The translations under genes were made by a program, and so were the position numbers. Source: Bradyrhizobium sp. in8p8 (lineage in GTDB: Bacteria; Pseudomonadota; Alphaproteobacteria; Rhizobiales; Xanthobacteraceae). Taken from it: a stretch of 52,992 nucleotides of DNA. The stretch spans positions 1 through 52,992 of the forward strand of contig NZ_KE384580.1 of NCBI RefSeq assembly GCF_000426845.1. The letters run 5' to 3'. Below are positions 16,732 to 26,295 of the stretch, piece after piece. The notes under the pieces were generated by a model, which was not told where the DNA came from, searched no databases, and was given only the letters and a program-made list of their open reading frames with translations. Within the stretch, counting starts at the first letter, position 1. Each line of letters opens with the position of its first letter.

Positions 16732-17523
16732 TTACTTTCGTCCCTTCCAGAGCGGCTTGCGCTTTTGTACGAAGGCAGCAATGCCCTCGCGCGCATCAGC
16801 GTGGGCCATGTTCCTCACCACGAGTTCGCCGGAATATTCGTAGGCATCGGAGATGGGCATTTGCAGCTGGCGATAGAACGCCTGTTTGCCGAGCGCCAAC
16901 GTGTAGGTCGATTTCGAGGCGATCTCCGCTGCCAGCGACTCGACCGTTTGCTCGAGTTGCTCGGGCGTGACCACATCGTTGATCAGCCCGATGCGTAGCG
17001 CAAACGCCGCGTCGTAGAGGCGCCCCGTGGTGAGCATCTGCATCGCGTGTTTCGGCATCACGGCGCGCGACAACGCCACCATGGGCGTGAGGCACCACAA
17101 GCCAATGTTCACGCCCGGTGTCGCAAACCGCGCCTCGCTGGAGGCGATCGCGAGATCGGCACTGGCGACCAACTGGCAACCGGCGGCCGAGGCCACGCCT
17201 GCGACGCTGGCAATGATGACCTGCGGTTGATCCCGCATCGTCTGCATCAGAGCCGAACAGCGCGTCGACACCGTCTTGAAGAATTCGGGATCCGTCTCCC
17301 CGTCAAATTCGGTAAGATCATGCCCCGCGCAGAAGATCTTCTTGCCGATCCCAGTCAGGACGATCACCGCGATCGACGGCTGCCCCCGGAGGTCCATCAG
17401 ATGGCGGGTCAATTCATCGATTGTCGACAAGGAAAGGCTGTTGCCGCTACGCGGACGGTTCAAGGAAATGTACGATACCGCACCCCGATCATCGCGGATA
17501 ACAAGTTCTTTTTCTTCGCTCAT
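16732..17523 (-). CDS. Crotonase-fold protein (enoyl-CoA hydratase/isomerase family, 263 aa)
   Basis: This crotonase-fold protein carries the segments FCAGHDLTEF and VAGVASAAGCQLVAS. The CAGHDL form recalls ECHDC3-like members. The classical catalytic glutamates appear replaced: Gly in the ATPGVNIGLW stretch and Gln in AMQMLTTG. The C terminus ends FVQKRKPLWKGRK. The start MSEEKELVIRDD at 17523 fits domain limits; the open frame continues upstream only as the shadow of the SDR. It is the last gene of the long cluster B operon, 22 bases after the corrected SDR stop. Confidence 0.87.
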   Translation of the reverse strand: MSEEKELVIRDDRGAVSYISLNRPRSGNSLSLSTIDELTRHLMDLRGQPSIAVIVLTGIGKKIFCAGHDLTEFDGETDPEFFKTVSTRCSALMQTMRDQPQVIIASVAGVASAAGCQLVASADLAIASSEARFATPGVNIGLWCLTPMVALSRAVMPKHAMQMLTTGRLYDAAFALRIGLINDVVTPEQLEQTVESLAAEIASKSTYTLALGKQAFYRQLQMPISDAYEYSGELVVRNMAHADAREGIAAFVQKRKPLWKGRK

Positions 17524-17545
17524 GACACGTTCCCAGAAAGTCTCG

Positions 17546-18339
17546 TTAGCCAGTTCGGCACGTGAGCGCACCATCGACAGGAAGAAGCACGCCGGAGACG
17601 TATTTCGCGTCATCCGACGCCAGGAACAGCGAGGCATGCGCCACGTCCCAGGCGGTGCCCATCTTGCCCATCGGCACCATCGCATCGCGCCGGGCAATCA
17701 TGTCGTCGGGGAATCGTAAACGTGCTTGTATGGCTCGACGATCATCGGCGTGTTCATCAGGCCCGGCAACACCGCGTTGCAGCGGATGCCCTTCGGCGCA
17801 TATTCGACCGCTACGGCGCGGGTGAAGTGGTTCACGCCGGCCTTCGAGGAATAATAGGAAATCATCGGCACGCTGATCGTGGTGATCGATGCGACCGATG
17901 ACACGTTGACGATCGCGCCGCCGCCCTGCTTGACCATTTCCGGGAGGACGCGCTGGCAGGTGAGAAAGAACCCCTTCAGGTTCACCGCCATGACGCGGTC
18001 CCAGCTCGCCTCGTCGATATGCTCGGGACCGCCGGGCTCGGCGATGCCGACATTGTTCTGCAGGATGTCGATGCGGCCATGACGGCTGATGGCTGCACCG
18101 ACGGCCGCATCGATGTCCGCGGCCGACGTGATGTCGGCGCGCAGGGCCTCGGCCCTGCCGCCTTCTTCCGTGATGATCGCGACGGCGCGCTCCGCCGATG
18201 CTAGATCGCGGTCGACGCAGATCACCGTCGCGCCTTCGCGCGCGAACAGGACGGCCGTGGCCTTGCCATTGCCCCAGCCTTCACCGACGCAGCCGGCTCC
18301 CATGACGAACGCGATCTTGTCCTTGAGCCGCTGCGACAT
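17546..18339 (-). pseudogene. SDR dehydrogenase, frameshifted near the C terminus
   Basis: The first 213 codons (18339 to 17698) encode an SDR with an unusual glycine-rich motif GAGCVGEGWGNGKA, NNVG and YYSSKAG (YxxxK). It then ends abruptly as HVYDSPTT. The missing tail is in another frame: DDMIARRDAMVPMGKMG, then DVAHASLFLASDDAKYVSG and LLPVDGALT, stopping at 17546. The frames join as DSPDDM if one base is added to the four-G run at 17708-17711. This may be real gene loss or a sequencing error. Intact, it would be an NAD(P)-dependent hydroxyacyl dehydrogenase of about 264 aa in the operon. Confidence 0.8.
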
Positions 18340-18363
18340 CGGTGAATTACTCCCGCTTCTGGT

Positions 18364-19542
18364 TCAGTTCTTTTCGTAGAGCGTCACGACGGCCGCGCCG
18401 CCCAGGCCGAGGTTGTGCTGGAGCGCCAGCCGCGCACCGTCGACCTGGCGGGCCTCGGCGGTGCCGCGCAACTGATGGACAAGTTCGTAGCACTGCGCGA
18501 GGCCGGTCGCGCCGAGCGGGTGTCCCTTGGACAGCAGGCCGCCGGACGGGTTGGTGACGAAACGTCCGCCATAGGTATTGTCGCCATCGAGAACGAACTT
18601 CTCGGCCTCGCCCTCGCCGCAGAGGCCAAGCGCCTCGTAAGTGATGAGTTCGTTCTGCGCGAAGCAATCATGCAGTTCGACGACATCGACATCGTCGGGG
18701 GCGATGCCGGCCTTCTCGTAGACCTTTTCGGCCGCCGACTTCGACAGGTCGAAGCCGACGACGCGCATCATGTCGCGGGTCTCGAAGGTGCTGGGACGGT
18801 CCGTCGTCATGGCCTGCGCGCGGATGCGAACTGTGTCGTTCAGGTTATGGCGCCTGGCGAACGCCTCGGAGACGAGCACGGCGGCGGCGGCGCCGCAGGT
18901 CGGCGGACACGCCATCGAGCGCGTCATCACGCCCTCCCAGATCACCGGCGCCTGCATCACATCGCCTTCGGTCATTTCTTTCCGGAACAGCGCCAGCGGG
19001 TTGCGCGCGGCATGGCGGCTGGCCTTGGCGCGGATCTTCGCGAACGTCGAGAGCTGCGTGCCGTACTTGTCCATGTGCTGCTTGCCGGCGCCGCCGAAAT
19101 AACGGAGCGCCAGCGGAATCTCGCCATGGCCGACAAGTTCATCGGTGACGCGGTCGAATTCCGAGAACGGCGACGGCCGGTCCTCGAAGATCGACCCCAG
19201 CGCACCCGGGCGCATCTGCTCGAAGCCGACGGCCAGCACGCAATCCGCCGCGCCGCTTTCGACCGCCTGCCGCGCCAGATAGAGCGCGGTCGAGCCGGTG
19301 GAGCAGTTGTTGTTGACGTTGACGATCGGGATGCCGGTCATGCCGACCCGGTAGAGCACCTTCTGGCCGGCCGTGGAGTCGCCGTAGACGAAACCGGCAT
19401 AGGCCTGCTCGATGGCGTCGTAGCCGAGGCCGGCATCCGCAAGCGCCAGCTTGACCGCCTCCTCGCCCATCGCGTCATAGGGCGCTGATGCGCCCGGCTT
19501 TGCGAACGGGATCATGCCGACACCTGCAACGATCGCGGTCAT
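18364..19542 (-). CDS. SCPx-like thiolase / lipid-transfer protein (392 aa)
   Basis: This thiolase-fold protein is closest to sterol-carrier-protein-X thiolases. The nucleophile is Cys80 in NVNNNCSTGS, with VELHDCFAQNE and SKGHPLGATG as further active-site segments; the C-terminal motif is NLGLGGAAVV. SCPx-type enzymes cleave 3-ketoacyl-CoA, including branched or steroid-like chains. The gene lies 24 bases upstream of the SDR in the long operon. It differs from the operon's other thiolase (22650-23885), so this operon has two thiolytic activities. Confidence 0.87.
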   Translation of the reverse strand: MTAIVAGVGMIPFAKPGASAPYDAMGEEAVKLALADAGLGYDAIEQAYAGFVYGDSTAGQKVLYRVGMTGIPIVNVNNNCSTGSTALYLARQAVESGAADCVLAVGFEQMRPGALGSIFEDRPSPFSEFDRVTDELVGHGEIPLALRYFGGAGKQHMDKYGTQLSTFAKIRAKASRHAARNPLALFRKEMTEGDVMQAPVIWEGVMTRSMACPPTCGAAAAVLVSEAFARRHNLNDTVRIRAQAMTTDRPSTFETRDMMRVVGFDLSKSAAEKVYEKAGIAPDDVDVVELHDCFAQNELITYEALGLCGEGEAEKFVLDGDNTYGGRFVTNPSGGLLSKGHPLGATGLAQCYELVHQLRGTAEARQVDGARLALQHNLGLGGAAVVTLYEKN

Positions 19543-19565
19543 TGTGCGCTCCTTGTGTTCGCCGA

Positions 19566-21074
19566 TTACGCGGCCGTTTCGCTTTCGATGATTTTCCGGA
19601 TTTCGGTCTTGAGTATCTTGCCGTAGTTGCTTTTCGGCAGGCTCGGCAGGAACCGGTAGGACTTCGGCCGCTTGAAGCGGGCGATATGTTCGATGCAGAA
19701 GGCATCCAGTTCCGCGGCCGTCACCGGCGCCGACGACGCCACGAAGGCGATGACCTCCTCGCCCCAGTCGGGATGGCGGCGACCGATCACGCTGACCTCC
19801 GCCACGGCGGGATGGCGCAGCAGCACCTCCTCAACTTCCCGCGGATAAATGTTGGAGCCGCCGGAGATGATGACGTCTTTCGAGCGATCCTTCAGATAGA
19901 GAAAACCGTGCGCGTCGAACGTGCCGACATCGCCGGTCCACAGCCAGCCGTCGCGCAGCGCCTGCGCCGTCGCCGACGGATTGTTCCAGTAACCGGCCAT
20001 CACGACGTCGCCGGCCACGATGACCTCGCCGTTCTCGCCGGGCGGCATGTCGTTGCCGTCGGCATCGACGACGCGGACCGCGACGCCCGTGCGGGGGATG
20101 CCGACCGATGACAGCCGGTCGTCGAGACGGCCGTCGCCATTGTCGAGATGCATGTGGGGCGGCAGGTAGGTGATGGTGCACGGCGACTCGCCCTGGCCGT
20201 AGGCCTGCCACAGCCGCGGGCCGAGCGCGACCAGCGCGCGCTTGAGATCTTCGACATACATCGGCGCGCCGCCGTAGAAGATGTGATCGAGATTCTCCAC
20301 CGTCAGATCCGCCATCGAGGGCGAAGTGACCAGCCGGTTCACCATCGTCGGCGCGGCGAAGAACGAACTCCCCGGATAGCGATTGATGAGATCGACGATC
20401 TCGCCCGGCTCGAAGCCGCCGCTCTCCGGCACGACATTGGCGGCGCCGCGTACCAGGTGCGCGAGCGCAAGCAGCCCGGCGCCGTGCGACAGCGGCGCCG
20501 GATAAAGCGACGCGTCGGTTTCGTCGACCGGGCCGATATCGGCGAGGAAGCTCATCGTCATGTTGTAAAGGTTGCGATGGGTCAGCATCGCGCCCTTTGG
20601 ATAACCTGTGGTGCCGCTGGTGTAGAACAGCCACGCATTGTCGCCGGGCGCGGCCGGTGCCGGCCGAAGATCGGATGGCACCGTCGCAAGCATCGCGCGA
20701 TACGCCTCGCCGTCGACATCGACGACGTTGCCCGGCTGCGACAGTCCGCCCTCGATGTCGGTGAACAGCACCGAGGCGGCGCAATTGTCGAGGATGTAGG
20801 CCAGTTCCTTCGGATGCAGCTTGGCATTGATCGGCGCCACCGCCAGCCCAGCGAACCAGGCGCCGAACAGGATCTCGAAATATTCAGGGCGATTGGACAG
20901 GAAGACGCCGACCCGCGAGCCCGGCGCAAAGCCCTTGTTGCGCAAGGCCTGGCCGAGCGCCGCGCTGCGCTGCAGAAGCTGCGCATAGCTATGGATCGTC
21001 GCGCTGCCGAGACAGACCGCCGGGCGATCCGCAAACGCTTTCGCCGCATTGGCGAGTACCATGGCGATATTCAT
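19566..21074 (-). CDS. AMP-binding acyl-CoA ligase (502 aa)
   Basis: This is a complete adenylate-forming ligase. The phosphate loop YTSGTTGYPKG is at residues 151-161, YGQGESPCTIT marks the adenine pocket, WLWTGDVG the hinge region, and the C-terminal catalytic lysine is in SNYGKILKTE (about Lys486). The length of about 500 suits medium-chain or aromatic acid ligases. It converts a carboxylic acid to its CoA thioester. A second ligase gene lies directly upstream in the same operon; the two are clearly different in sequence, so probably differ in substrate. Confidence 0.92.
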   Translation of the reverse strand: MNIAMVLANAAKAFADRPAVCLGSATIHSYAQLLQRSAALGQALRNKGFAPGSRVGVFLSNRPEYFEILFGAWFAGLAVAPINAKLHPKELAYILDNCAASVLFTDIEGGLSQPGNVVDVDGEAYRAMLATVPSDLRPAPAAPGDNAWLFYTSGTTGYPKGAMLTHRNLYNMTMSFLADIGPVDETDASLYPAPLSHGAGLLALAHLVRGAANVVPESGGFEPGEIVDLINRYPGSSFFAAPTMVNRLVTSPSMADLTVENLDHIFYGGAPMYVEDLKRALVALGPRLWQAYGQGESPCTITYLPPHMHLDNGDGRLDDRLSSVGIPRTGVAVRVVDADGNDMPPGENGEVIVAGDVVMAGYWNNPSATAQALRDGWLWTGDVGTFDAHGFLYLKDRSKDVIISGGSNIYPREVEEVLLRHPAVAEVSVIGRRHPDWGEEVIAFVASSAPVTAAELDAFCIEHIARFKRPKSYRFLPSLPKSNYGKILKTEIRKIIESETAA

Positions 21075-21089
21075 GGGCTTCTTCCCCGT

Positions 21090-22640
21090 TCAGATGGCGC
21101 GCGTGCGTCCCTTCCAGAACGTCTCGCGAATATCCTTCTTACGGACCTTTCCGACCGCGCTGCGCGGCAGGCTGTCCCAGAAATCCACCGACTTCGGCGC
21201 CTTCACGCTGCCGAGCTTCGCCTTGCACAGCGCAATGATCTCATCGGAATTGGTGCTCGAACCCTGCTTGAGTTCGATGACGGCCTTGACCGCCTCGCCC
21301 CATTTCTCGTCGGGCACGCCGATCACGGCGCAATCCTGCACCGCGGGGTGGCCCCAGATGATCTGCTCGATCTCGCTCGGATAGACGTTGAAGCCGCCCG
21401 AGATGATCATGTCCTTCTTGCGGTCGACGATATAGACGTAACCATCCTCGTCCTTGAATCCGATGTCGCCGGTGTGGTGCCAGCCGAAGGTGGAAACCTC
21501 CGCGGTCGCCTCCGGATTCTTGTAGTAGCCGGGCATCACGAGATTGCCGCGCACGACGATCTCGCCGCGCTCGCCGGCCGGCATCAGATTGCCGTCATCG
21601 TCCATGATCTCGACCGGAGTCAGCAGCGTCGGCCGGCCGCAACTGGCCAGGCGCTTTTCCTTGTCGGGATCGCCGATCACCAGATGTTCCTGCGGCGACA
21701 GGAAGGTGCAGAGCATCGGCGCTTCGGCCTGGCCGAAGGTTTGCGTCATCACCGGCCCGAACACCTCAAGGCACTCCCTCAGCTTGTCCACCGACATCGG
21801 CGCGGCAGCGTAGATGAAATGCTCGAGCGAGGAAAAATCATGCTGCTTGATACCGGGATGAGCCAGCAGCATGTAGATCGCCGTCGGCGGCAGGAACATG
21901 TGGGTGACGCCTTCGGTCTCGATCGCGTTCACCACCTTGGCGGCGTCGAAGCCCGGAAGGATGATCTGCGTCGCGCCCGCCGCCATCAGCATGATGCCGA
22001 CGCCGCCCGCCGCGTGAGTCATCGGCGCCACGACGAGATGAACCGGCGGCTTCTGCACCGGCATCGAAGTGAAGAAGTTCGAGATCATGGTCTCCCAGAC
22101 CAGATTGGTCCACAGCACGCCCTTCGGCCGCCCGGTGGTGCCGCCCGACGAGAAAACCGAGATCGGCTTGCTCGGATCCTCGGGAACGTTGGGATCGGTC
22201 TCGGGCGCGTTCGCAATCCAGTCCAGCAGGAACGGGGCGTCCGCGCCGTCCTTGTCGATGCAGATATAGATGCGGATCTGCGGGCATTCCTTGCGGAACA
22301 CCTGCACATTCGCCTCGAATTCACTATGGTAGAACAGCGCCTGCACGTCGCAGTTTTCGAGGATGTAGGCGTTGTCTTCGGTGGAATTGCGGGCGTTGAT
22401 CGGCACCCAGATATTGGCGCCGCGGATGATGCCCAGGATGCACTCGAAAGCCGTCGCCCCGTTGGGGCTGTAGACCGCGGCCATCTCGCCGGTTTTCAAT
22501 CCGGCGGATGCGAGTGCGTTTGCGATCCGGTAGCTGCGCAGCTGGACCTCGCGGAAGGTGCGCGAGACCGTCGCATCCTTCAGGCAGGTGCGCGACGGAT
22601 TGATGCCGACGCCACGGTCGAAGAAATCGATCAGACGCAT
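21090..22640 (-). CDS. AMP-binding acyl-CoA ligase (516 aa)
   Basis: This is another complete adenylate-forming ligase. The phosphate loop is SSGGTTGRPKG near residues 164-174, followed by APMTHAAGG, FGQAEAPML, HHTGDIGFKDEDGYVYI and the C-terminal lysine segment SAVGKVRKKD. The SSGGTTG form is seen in a subset of aromatic and short-chain ligases. It lies between the thiolase (9 bases from its stop) and the other ligase (15 bases), in a tight operon. The substrate is unknown. Confidence 0.92.
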   Translation of the reverse strand: MRLIDFFDRGVGINPSRTCLKDATVSRTFREVQLRSYRIANALASAGLKTGEMAAVYSPNGATAFECILGIIRGANIWVPINARNSTEDNAYILENCDVQALFYHSEFEANVQVFRKECPQIRIYICIDKDGADAPFLLDWIANAPETDPNVPEDPSKPISVFSSGGTTGRPKGVLWTNLVWETMISNFFTSMPVQKPPVHLVVAPMTHAAGGVGIMLMAAGATQIILPGFDAAKVVNAIETEGVTHMFLPPTAIYMLLAHPGIKQHDFSSLEHFIYAAAPMSVDKLRECLEVFGPVMTQTFGQAEAPMLCTFLSPQEHLVIGDPDKEKRLASCGRPTLLTPVEIMDDDGNLMPAGERGEIVVRGNLVMPGYYKNPEATAEVSTFGWHHTGDIGFKDEDGYVYIVDRKKDMIISGGFNVYPSEIEQIIWGHPAVQDCAVIGVPDEKWGEAVKAVIELKQGSSTNSDEIIALCKAKLGSVKAPKSVDFWDSLPRSAVGKVRKKDIRETFWKGRTRAI

Positions 22641-22649
22641 GGATAGCCC

Positions 22650-23885
22650 TCAGCGCTCCAGGATGGTGATGCAGGCGGTCGCTTCTTCATAATGATGGAA
22701 GCCGCCGCCGTTTTCGGCAATAGCGTGGTGCGCGCCCTCGACCTGACGAGCGCCCGCCTCGCCGCGGAGCTGCGTGACGAGTTCGTAGATCTGCGCCAAG
22801 CCCGTGGCCCCGATCGGGTGACCGCGCGACTCGAGGCCGCCGGAGACGTTGATCGGTATCCGGCCACCAAGCGCGGTATCGCCGTCGCGCACCAGGCGGC
22901 CGCCATCGCCGATCGGCGCGAAGCTCAGCAGTTCGGCCTGATGCAGTTCCGCAAACGCGCTGGCGTCATGAACCTCCGCGACCGACATGTCGGCGGGGCC
23001 GACTCCGGCGATCTCATAGGCACGATTGGACGCGAGCCGGCACAAATGGCGTTCGAGGTCATCGGCCTCACGGTCAGAACCCGATGCCAGCACCGAGGCG
23101 GCGATCCGGATCGCCCGCGTGGCGCCGAGCGCGCGCGCCTTCTCCGCGGAACAGACGATCGCGGCCGCCGCGCCGTCGCTGATCGGCGCGCACATCGGCA
23201 GCGTCAGCGGCCACGATACCTCGCGCGCCGCCAGCACATCGTCGGCAGTCATGGAGTCCTGATACTGCGCCTTCGGGTTCAGCGAGGAGTGCCGGTGGTT
23301 CTTCGCGGACACCTCGGCGATGTCCCGCTGGGTGGTCCCGAAGCGATGCATGTGATAGCGCGCGAGCGAGGCGTAGACGTCCATGAAGACGCTGCGCTTG
23401 CCGCTGTTCTGGCCGGCGCCGGGCGGCAGCGCGAGATCCTTGCCGAGCGCAGTCAGGCGGCGAACGCTGCCATCCACGTCGTGTACGTCCCAGGCGCCGC
23501 CGAAGATCGCAAAGGATTTTTCGCGGTCCTTCGAATTCATTTTTTCCGCGCCGACCGCCAGCGCGATATCGCCCTGCCCCGACGCGATGTAGGAGAAGGC
23601 GGCGTTGAGCGCCGTGGATGCGCTGGCGCAGGCATTCTCGACGTTCGTCACCGGAATGCTCTCGAATCCGAGCGCCCGCAGAACGAGCTGGCCGCGCACC
23701 AGGTGCTGGCCCTCCACGACGCCTTGCGCCGTGTTGGCGAAAAACGCGGCCCGGACATCGCCGCGCGCGATGCCGGCGTCCGACAGCGCCTCTTCCACCG
23801 CCCCACGGGCGATCGTCTCCAACCGGTCGTCGAGGTAGCGGCCGAACCGCGTCATGCCGACCCCGATGATGTAAACGTCGGCCAT
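22650..23885 (-). CDS. Thiolase / lipid-transfer-type acetyl-CoA acetyltransferase (411 aa)
   Basis: This has the same architecture as the product at 2802-4040: identical NVENACAS around Cys86, the same FFANTAQG / FFANASQG region, SRGHPIGATG and a C terminus with AENGGG and ACITILER. The two genes are paralogues serving different clusters. The probable role is thiolytic cleavage of a 3-ketoacyl-CoA. A DUF35 (OB-fold zinc ribbon) partner, often encoded beside such proteins, is not present nearby. Confidence 0.88.
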   Translation of the reverse strand: MADVYIIGVGMTRFGRYLDDRLETIARGAVEEALSDAGIARGDVRAAFFANTAQGVVEGQHLVRGQLVLRALGFESIPVTNVENACASASTALNAAFSYIASGQGDIALAVGAEKMNSKDREKSFAIFGGAWDVHDVDGSVRRLTALGKDLALPPGAGQNSGKRSVFMDVYASLARYHMHRFGTTQRDIAEVSAKNHRHSSLNPKAQYQDSMTADDVLAAREVSWPLTLPMCAPISDGAAAAIVCSAEKARALGATRAIRIAASVLASGSDREADDLERHLCRLASNRAYEIAGVGPADMSVAEVHDASAFAELHQAELLSFAPIGDGGRLVRDGDTALGGRIPINVSGGLESRGHPIGATGLAQIYELVTQLRGEAGARQVEGAHHAIAENGGGFHHYEEATACITILER

Positions 23886-23894
23886 GACCTTCTC

Positions 23895-24596
23895 CTAGAC
23901 GCTGATGAGGGATTCGATACGGGCGCGGTCGGCCTGCAGTTCTTCGGTGGTGCCCGACCAGACCACCCGGCCATTATCGATGACGAATTGCCGGCGCGCC
24001 AGCTTCAGTGGCACCTTCAAATTCTGTTCGACCAGCAACATGGCAATGCCTTCGGCATTGATGATGCGCATGGCCTCGATGAGTTGATCGACGATCAAAG
24101 GCGCCAACCCTTCGGTCGGCTCGTCGAGCAGCAGCACTTCCGGATTGGTCAGCAAGCCGCGGCCGATCGCCAGCATCTGCTGCTCGCCGCCGGACAGCGT
24201 ATCGCCACCTTGCGAGGCACGCTCCTGAAGTCGCGGGAAAAGCTGGTAGATGCGCTGCAGCGACCACGGACCCTTGCGCCCCATCACGGTCGCGATCTTC
24301 AGGTTTTCCTCGACCGTCAGGTTCGGGAAGATCCGCCGGTTTTCCGGAACGAAGGCCAGCCCAAGGCGTCCGAGTTCATAAGGTTTCAGTGCCGTAACGT
24401 CGCGATCGCCCATCAGGCACCGGCCGCTGCGCACGGCATTGAGACCGATCGCAGCCTTGAGCAGCGTGCTCTTGCCGGCGCCATTGCGGCCGATCAGCGA
24501 AACGACCTCGCCCTCCGCCACGTCGAGCGAGACATGATGCAGCGCCTGCGCCTTGCCGTAGAAGACGTCGCAATCCTGCAGGGCCAGCGCGCTCAT
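23895..24596 (-). CDS. livF: LivF-type ABC transporter ATP-binding protein (233 aa)
   Basis: This is a typical-length LivF. Walker A GRNGAGKST lies at about residues 36-44, the signature LSGGEQQML follows, and Walker B is LLLDEPTEGLAP, then MLLVEQN. Its start overlaps the livG stop by four bases. It is the second ATPase of the cluster B importer and lacks the basic C-terminal tail of its cluster A counterpart. Confidence 0.93.
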   Translation of the reverse strand: MSALALQDCDVFYGKAQALHHVSLDVAEGEVVSLIGRNGAGKSTLLKAAIGLNAVRSGRCLMGDRDVTALKPYELGRLGLAFVPENRRIFPNLTVEENLKIATVMGRKGPWSLQRIYQLFPRLQERASQGGDTLSGGEQQMLAIGRGLLTNPEVLLLDEPTEGLAPLIVDQLIEAMRIINAEGIAMLLVEQNLKVPLKLARRQFVIDNGRVVWSGTTEELQADRARIESLISV

Positions 24597-25348
24597 TCGT
24601 CGTTCCCGAGATAGGCGGCGCGCACCGCCGGGTTGGCCCTGATCTCCGCCGGTGTTCCGGACCCTAGCAATTGTCCCTGCACCATCACGACGATCTCGTC
24701 GGAGATCTGCATCACGACGTCCATGTTGTGCTCGATCAGCAGGACGGTACGGCCCGCCACGATCCGCCTGATCAGTTCGAGCGCCTGCTCGAGGCGCTCA
24801 TGGCCGACGCCGGCCAGCGGCTCGTCGAGCAGCAGCACGCTGGGATCGCTGAGCAGCGCCAGGCCGACTTCGAGGGCGCGCTGGTCGCCGTGCGAGAGAT
24901 TTTCAGCCGGCGCGTGGGCGAGACGCTCCAGCCCGATCTGCGCCAGCACCTTTTCAGCATCCTGACGGATCTCGGCGAAGCGGCCGGCCGGCATCCAGAA
25001 CGGCTGTACGCGATAACGGTGTGCGAACGCCGCGAGCTTCAGGTTCTCCAGTACGGTCATGCCGGAGAATATCTTGGTAATCTGGAAGCTGCGACCAAGG
25101 CCGGCGCGGGTGCGCGCATGAACGGAGAGCTTCGTGATGTCCCGCCCGTTCAGGATCACCTGCCCGGCCGCCAGCGTCGCATGACCCGACAGCGCATTCA
25201 TCAGCGTGGTCTTGCCGGCCCCGTTGGGCCCGATCAGCCCATAGATCCGCCCCGACTGGAAGCTGCGGCTGACGCCCGCGACCGCCTTGAGACCGCCGAA
25301 CGCGACCTGGATGTTCTCGCACTGCAGGGAGACGTTGCCCGCACTCAT
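24593..25348 (-). CDS. livG: LivG-type ABC transporter ATP-binding protein (251 aa)
   Basis: Walker A GPNGAGKTT is at about residues 37-45, the Q-loop region is GRSFQITKIF, the signature LSHGDQRALEVG and Walker B LLLDEPLAGVGHE. The tail GSGTPAEIRANPAVRAAYLG is typical of LivG. The four-base overlaps with livM upstream and livF downstream show translational coupling. It is an ATPase of the cluster B importer. Confidence 0.93.
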   Translation of the reverse strand: MSAGNVSLQCENIQVAFGGLKAVAGVSRSFQSGRIYGLIGPNGAGKTTLMNALSGHATLAAGQVILNGRDITKLSVHARTRAGLGRSFQITKIFSGMTVLENLKLAAFAHRYRVQPFWMPAGRFAEIRQDAEKVLAQIGLERLAHAPAENLSHGDQRALEVGLALLSDPSVLLLDEPLAGVGHERLEQALELIRRIVAGRTVLLIEHNMDVVMQISDEIVVMVQGQLLGSGTPAEIRANPAVRAAYLGNDE

Positions 25349-26295
25349 TTCGACGCCCCCTTCCTGCCGCGTCCGAGGACGGCGAACAGGCCGGCGATGC
25401 CGTTCGGCAGAAAGATGGTGCAGAGAATGAAGACGATGCCGAGGACGCCGTACCAGTGTTCGGTAAACTGGCTGAGTTCTTCCTTCAGGACTTCAAATAC
25501 GGCCACGCCGAGCACCGGTCCCAGCAACGTGCCCTTGCCACCGAGCAGCGTCATGATCAGTACGTCGCCCGACGTGCTCCAGTGCAGCATCTGCGGGCTG
25601 ACATAGAACATCAGCGAAGCCAGCAGCGCGCCGCTGACGCCGGCATAGGCGCCGGAGATCATGAAGGCGCACTGGCGCAGCCGCTGTACATTGTAGCCGA
25701 TCTGCTCGGCGCGGACATCATTGGCCTGCACCGCCTTCAACGCGCTGCCGAACGGCGAGATACGCAACAGCGCCATGATCGCGACGCCGATCACGAACAC
25801 CACGACGAGGAAGTAGAAATAGTTGCGGTTGTTGTAGAAATCGACGCCGAAGAGGGCCGGCCGCAGCACGCCGGGAATACCGTCCAGACCGCCGGTGAAG
25901 GCCCGCAGCTTCGTGCTGGCTAGGATGTAGACGAGTTGCGCCAGCGACAGCGTCAGCAGCGAAAAGAACAGGCCCGACACACGCAATGCGAACACGCTGA
26001 GCAGGAAGGCCAGCGCCGCGCCGGCGACGGCCGCCACCAGCAGCGAGGGCAGGAAGCCGAACTGAGGCGCCAGCAGCGCCAGCGCATAGCCGCCAGCGCC
26101 GAACATGGCGGCATGTCCGAAGGACAGCATGCCGGCCATGCCGAAGATCAGGTCGAAGCCGATCGCAAGCAGGCCCCAGATCAGGATCAGGCTGATCAGG
26201 TTGAGGCTTTCCTCGCTGGTCGAAACCATCGCAAAGACGATCATGGCAGCGACGGCGGCGGCCATGAGGATCTGGTCGAGGCGGAGCATGCTCAT
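25345..26295 (-). CDS. livM: LivM-type ABC transporter permease (316 aa)
   Basis: This is a membrane permease with about nine hydrophobic segments, beginning MSMLRLDQILMAAAVAAMIV. The conserved LivM loop is FGMAGMLSFGHAAMFGAG and the coupling segment is LKAVQANDVRAEQIGYNV. I chose the ATG at 26295 because it overlaps the livH stop (ATGA); the frame continues 29 codons upstream only as livH shadow. The C-terminal tail is basic (GRGRKGASK). Confidence 0.91.
   Translation of the reverse strand: MSMLRLDQILMAAAVAAMIVFAMVSTSEESLNLISLILIWGLLAIGFDLIFGMAGMLSFGHAAMFGAGGYALALLAPQFGFLPSLLVAAVAGAALAFLLSVFALRVSGLFFSLLTLSLAQLVYILASTKLRAFTGGLDGIPGVLRPALFGVDFYNNRNYFYFLVVVFVIGVAIMALLRISPFGSALKAVQANDVRAEQIGYNVQRLRQCAFMISGAYAGVSGALLASLMFYVSPQMLHWSTSGDVLIMTLLGGKGTLLGPVLGVAVFEVLKEELSQFTEHWYGVLGIVFILCTIFLPNGIAGLFAVLGRGRKGASK

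Noticed and set aside
20148..22646. An 832-codon plus-strand open frame
   Set aside because: It is antisense to two clear acyl-CoA ligases and has the composition of a shadow frame.
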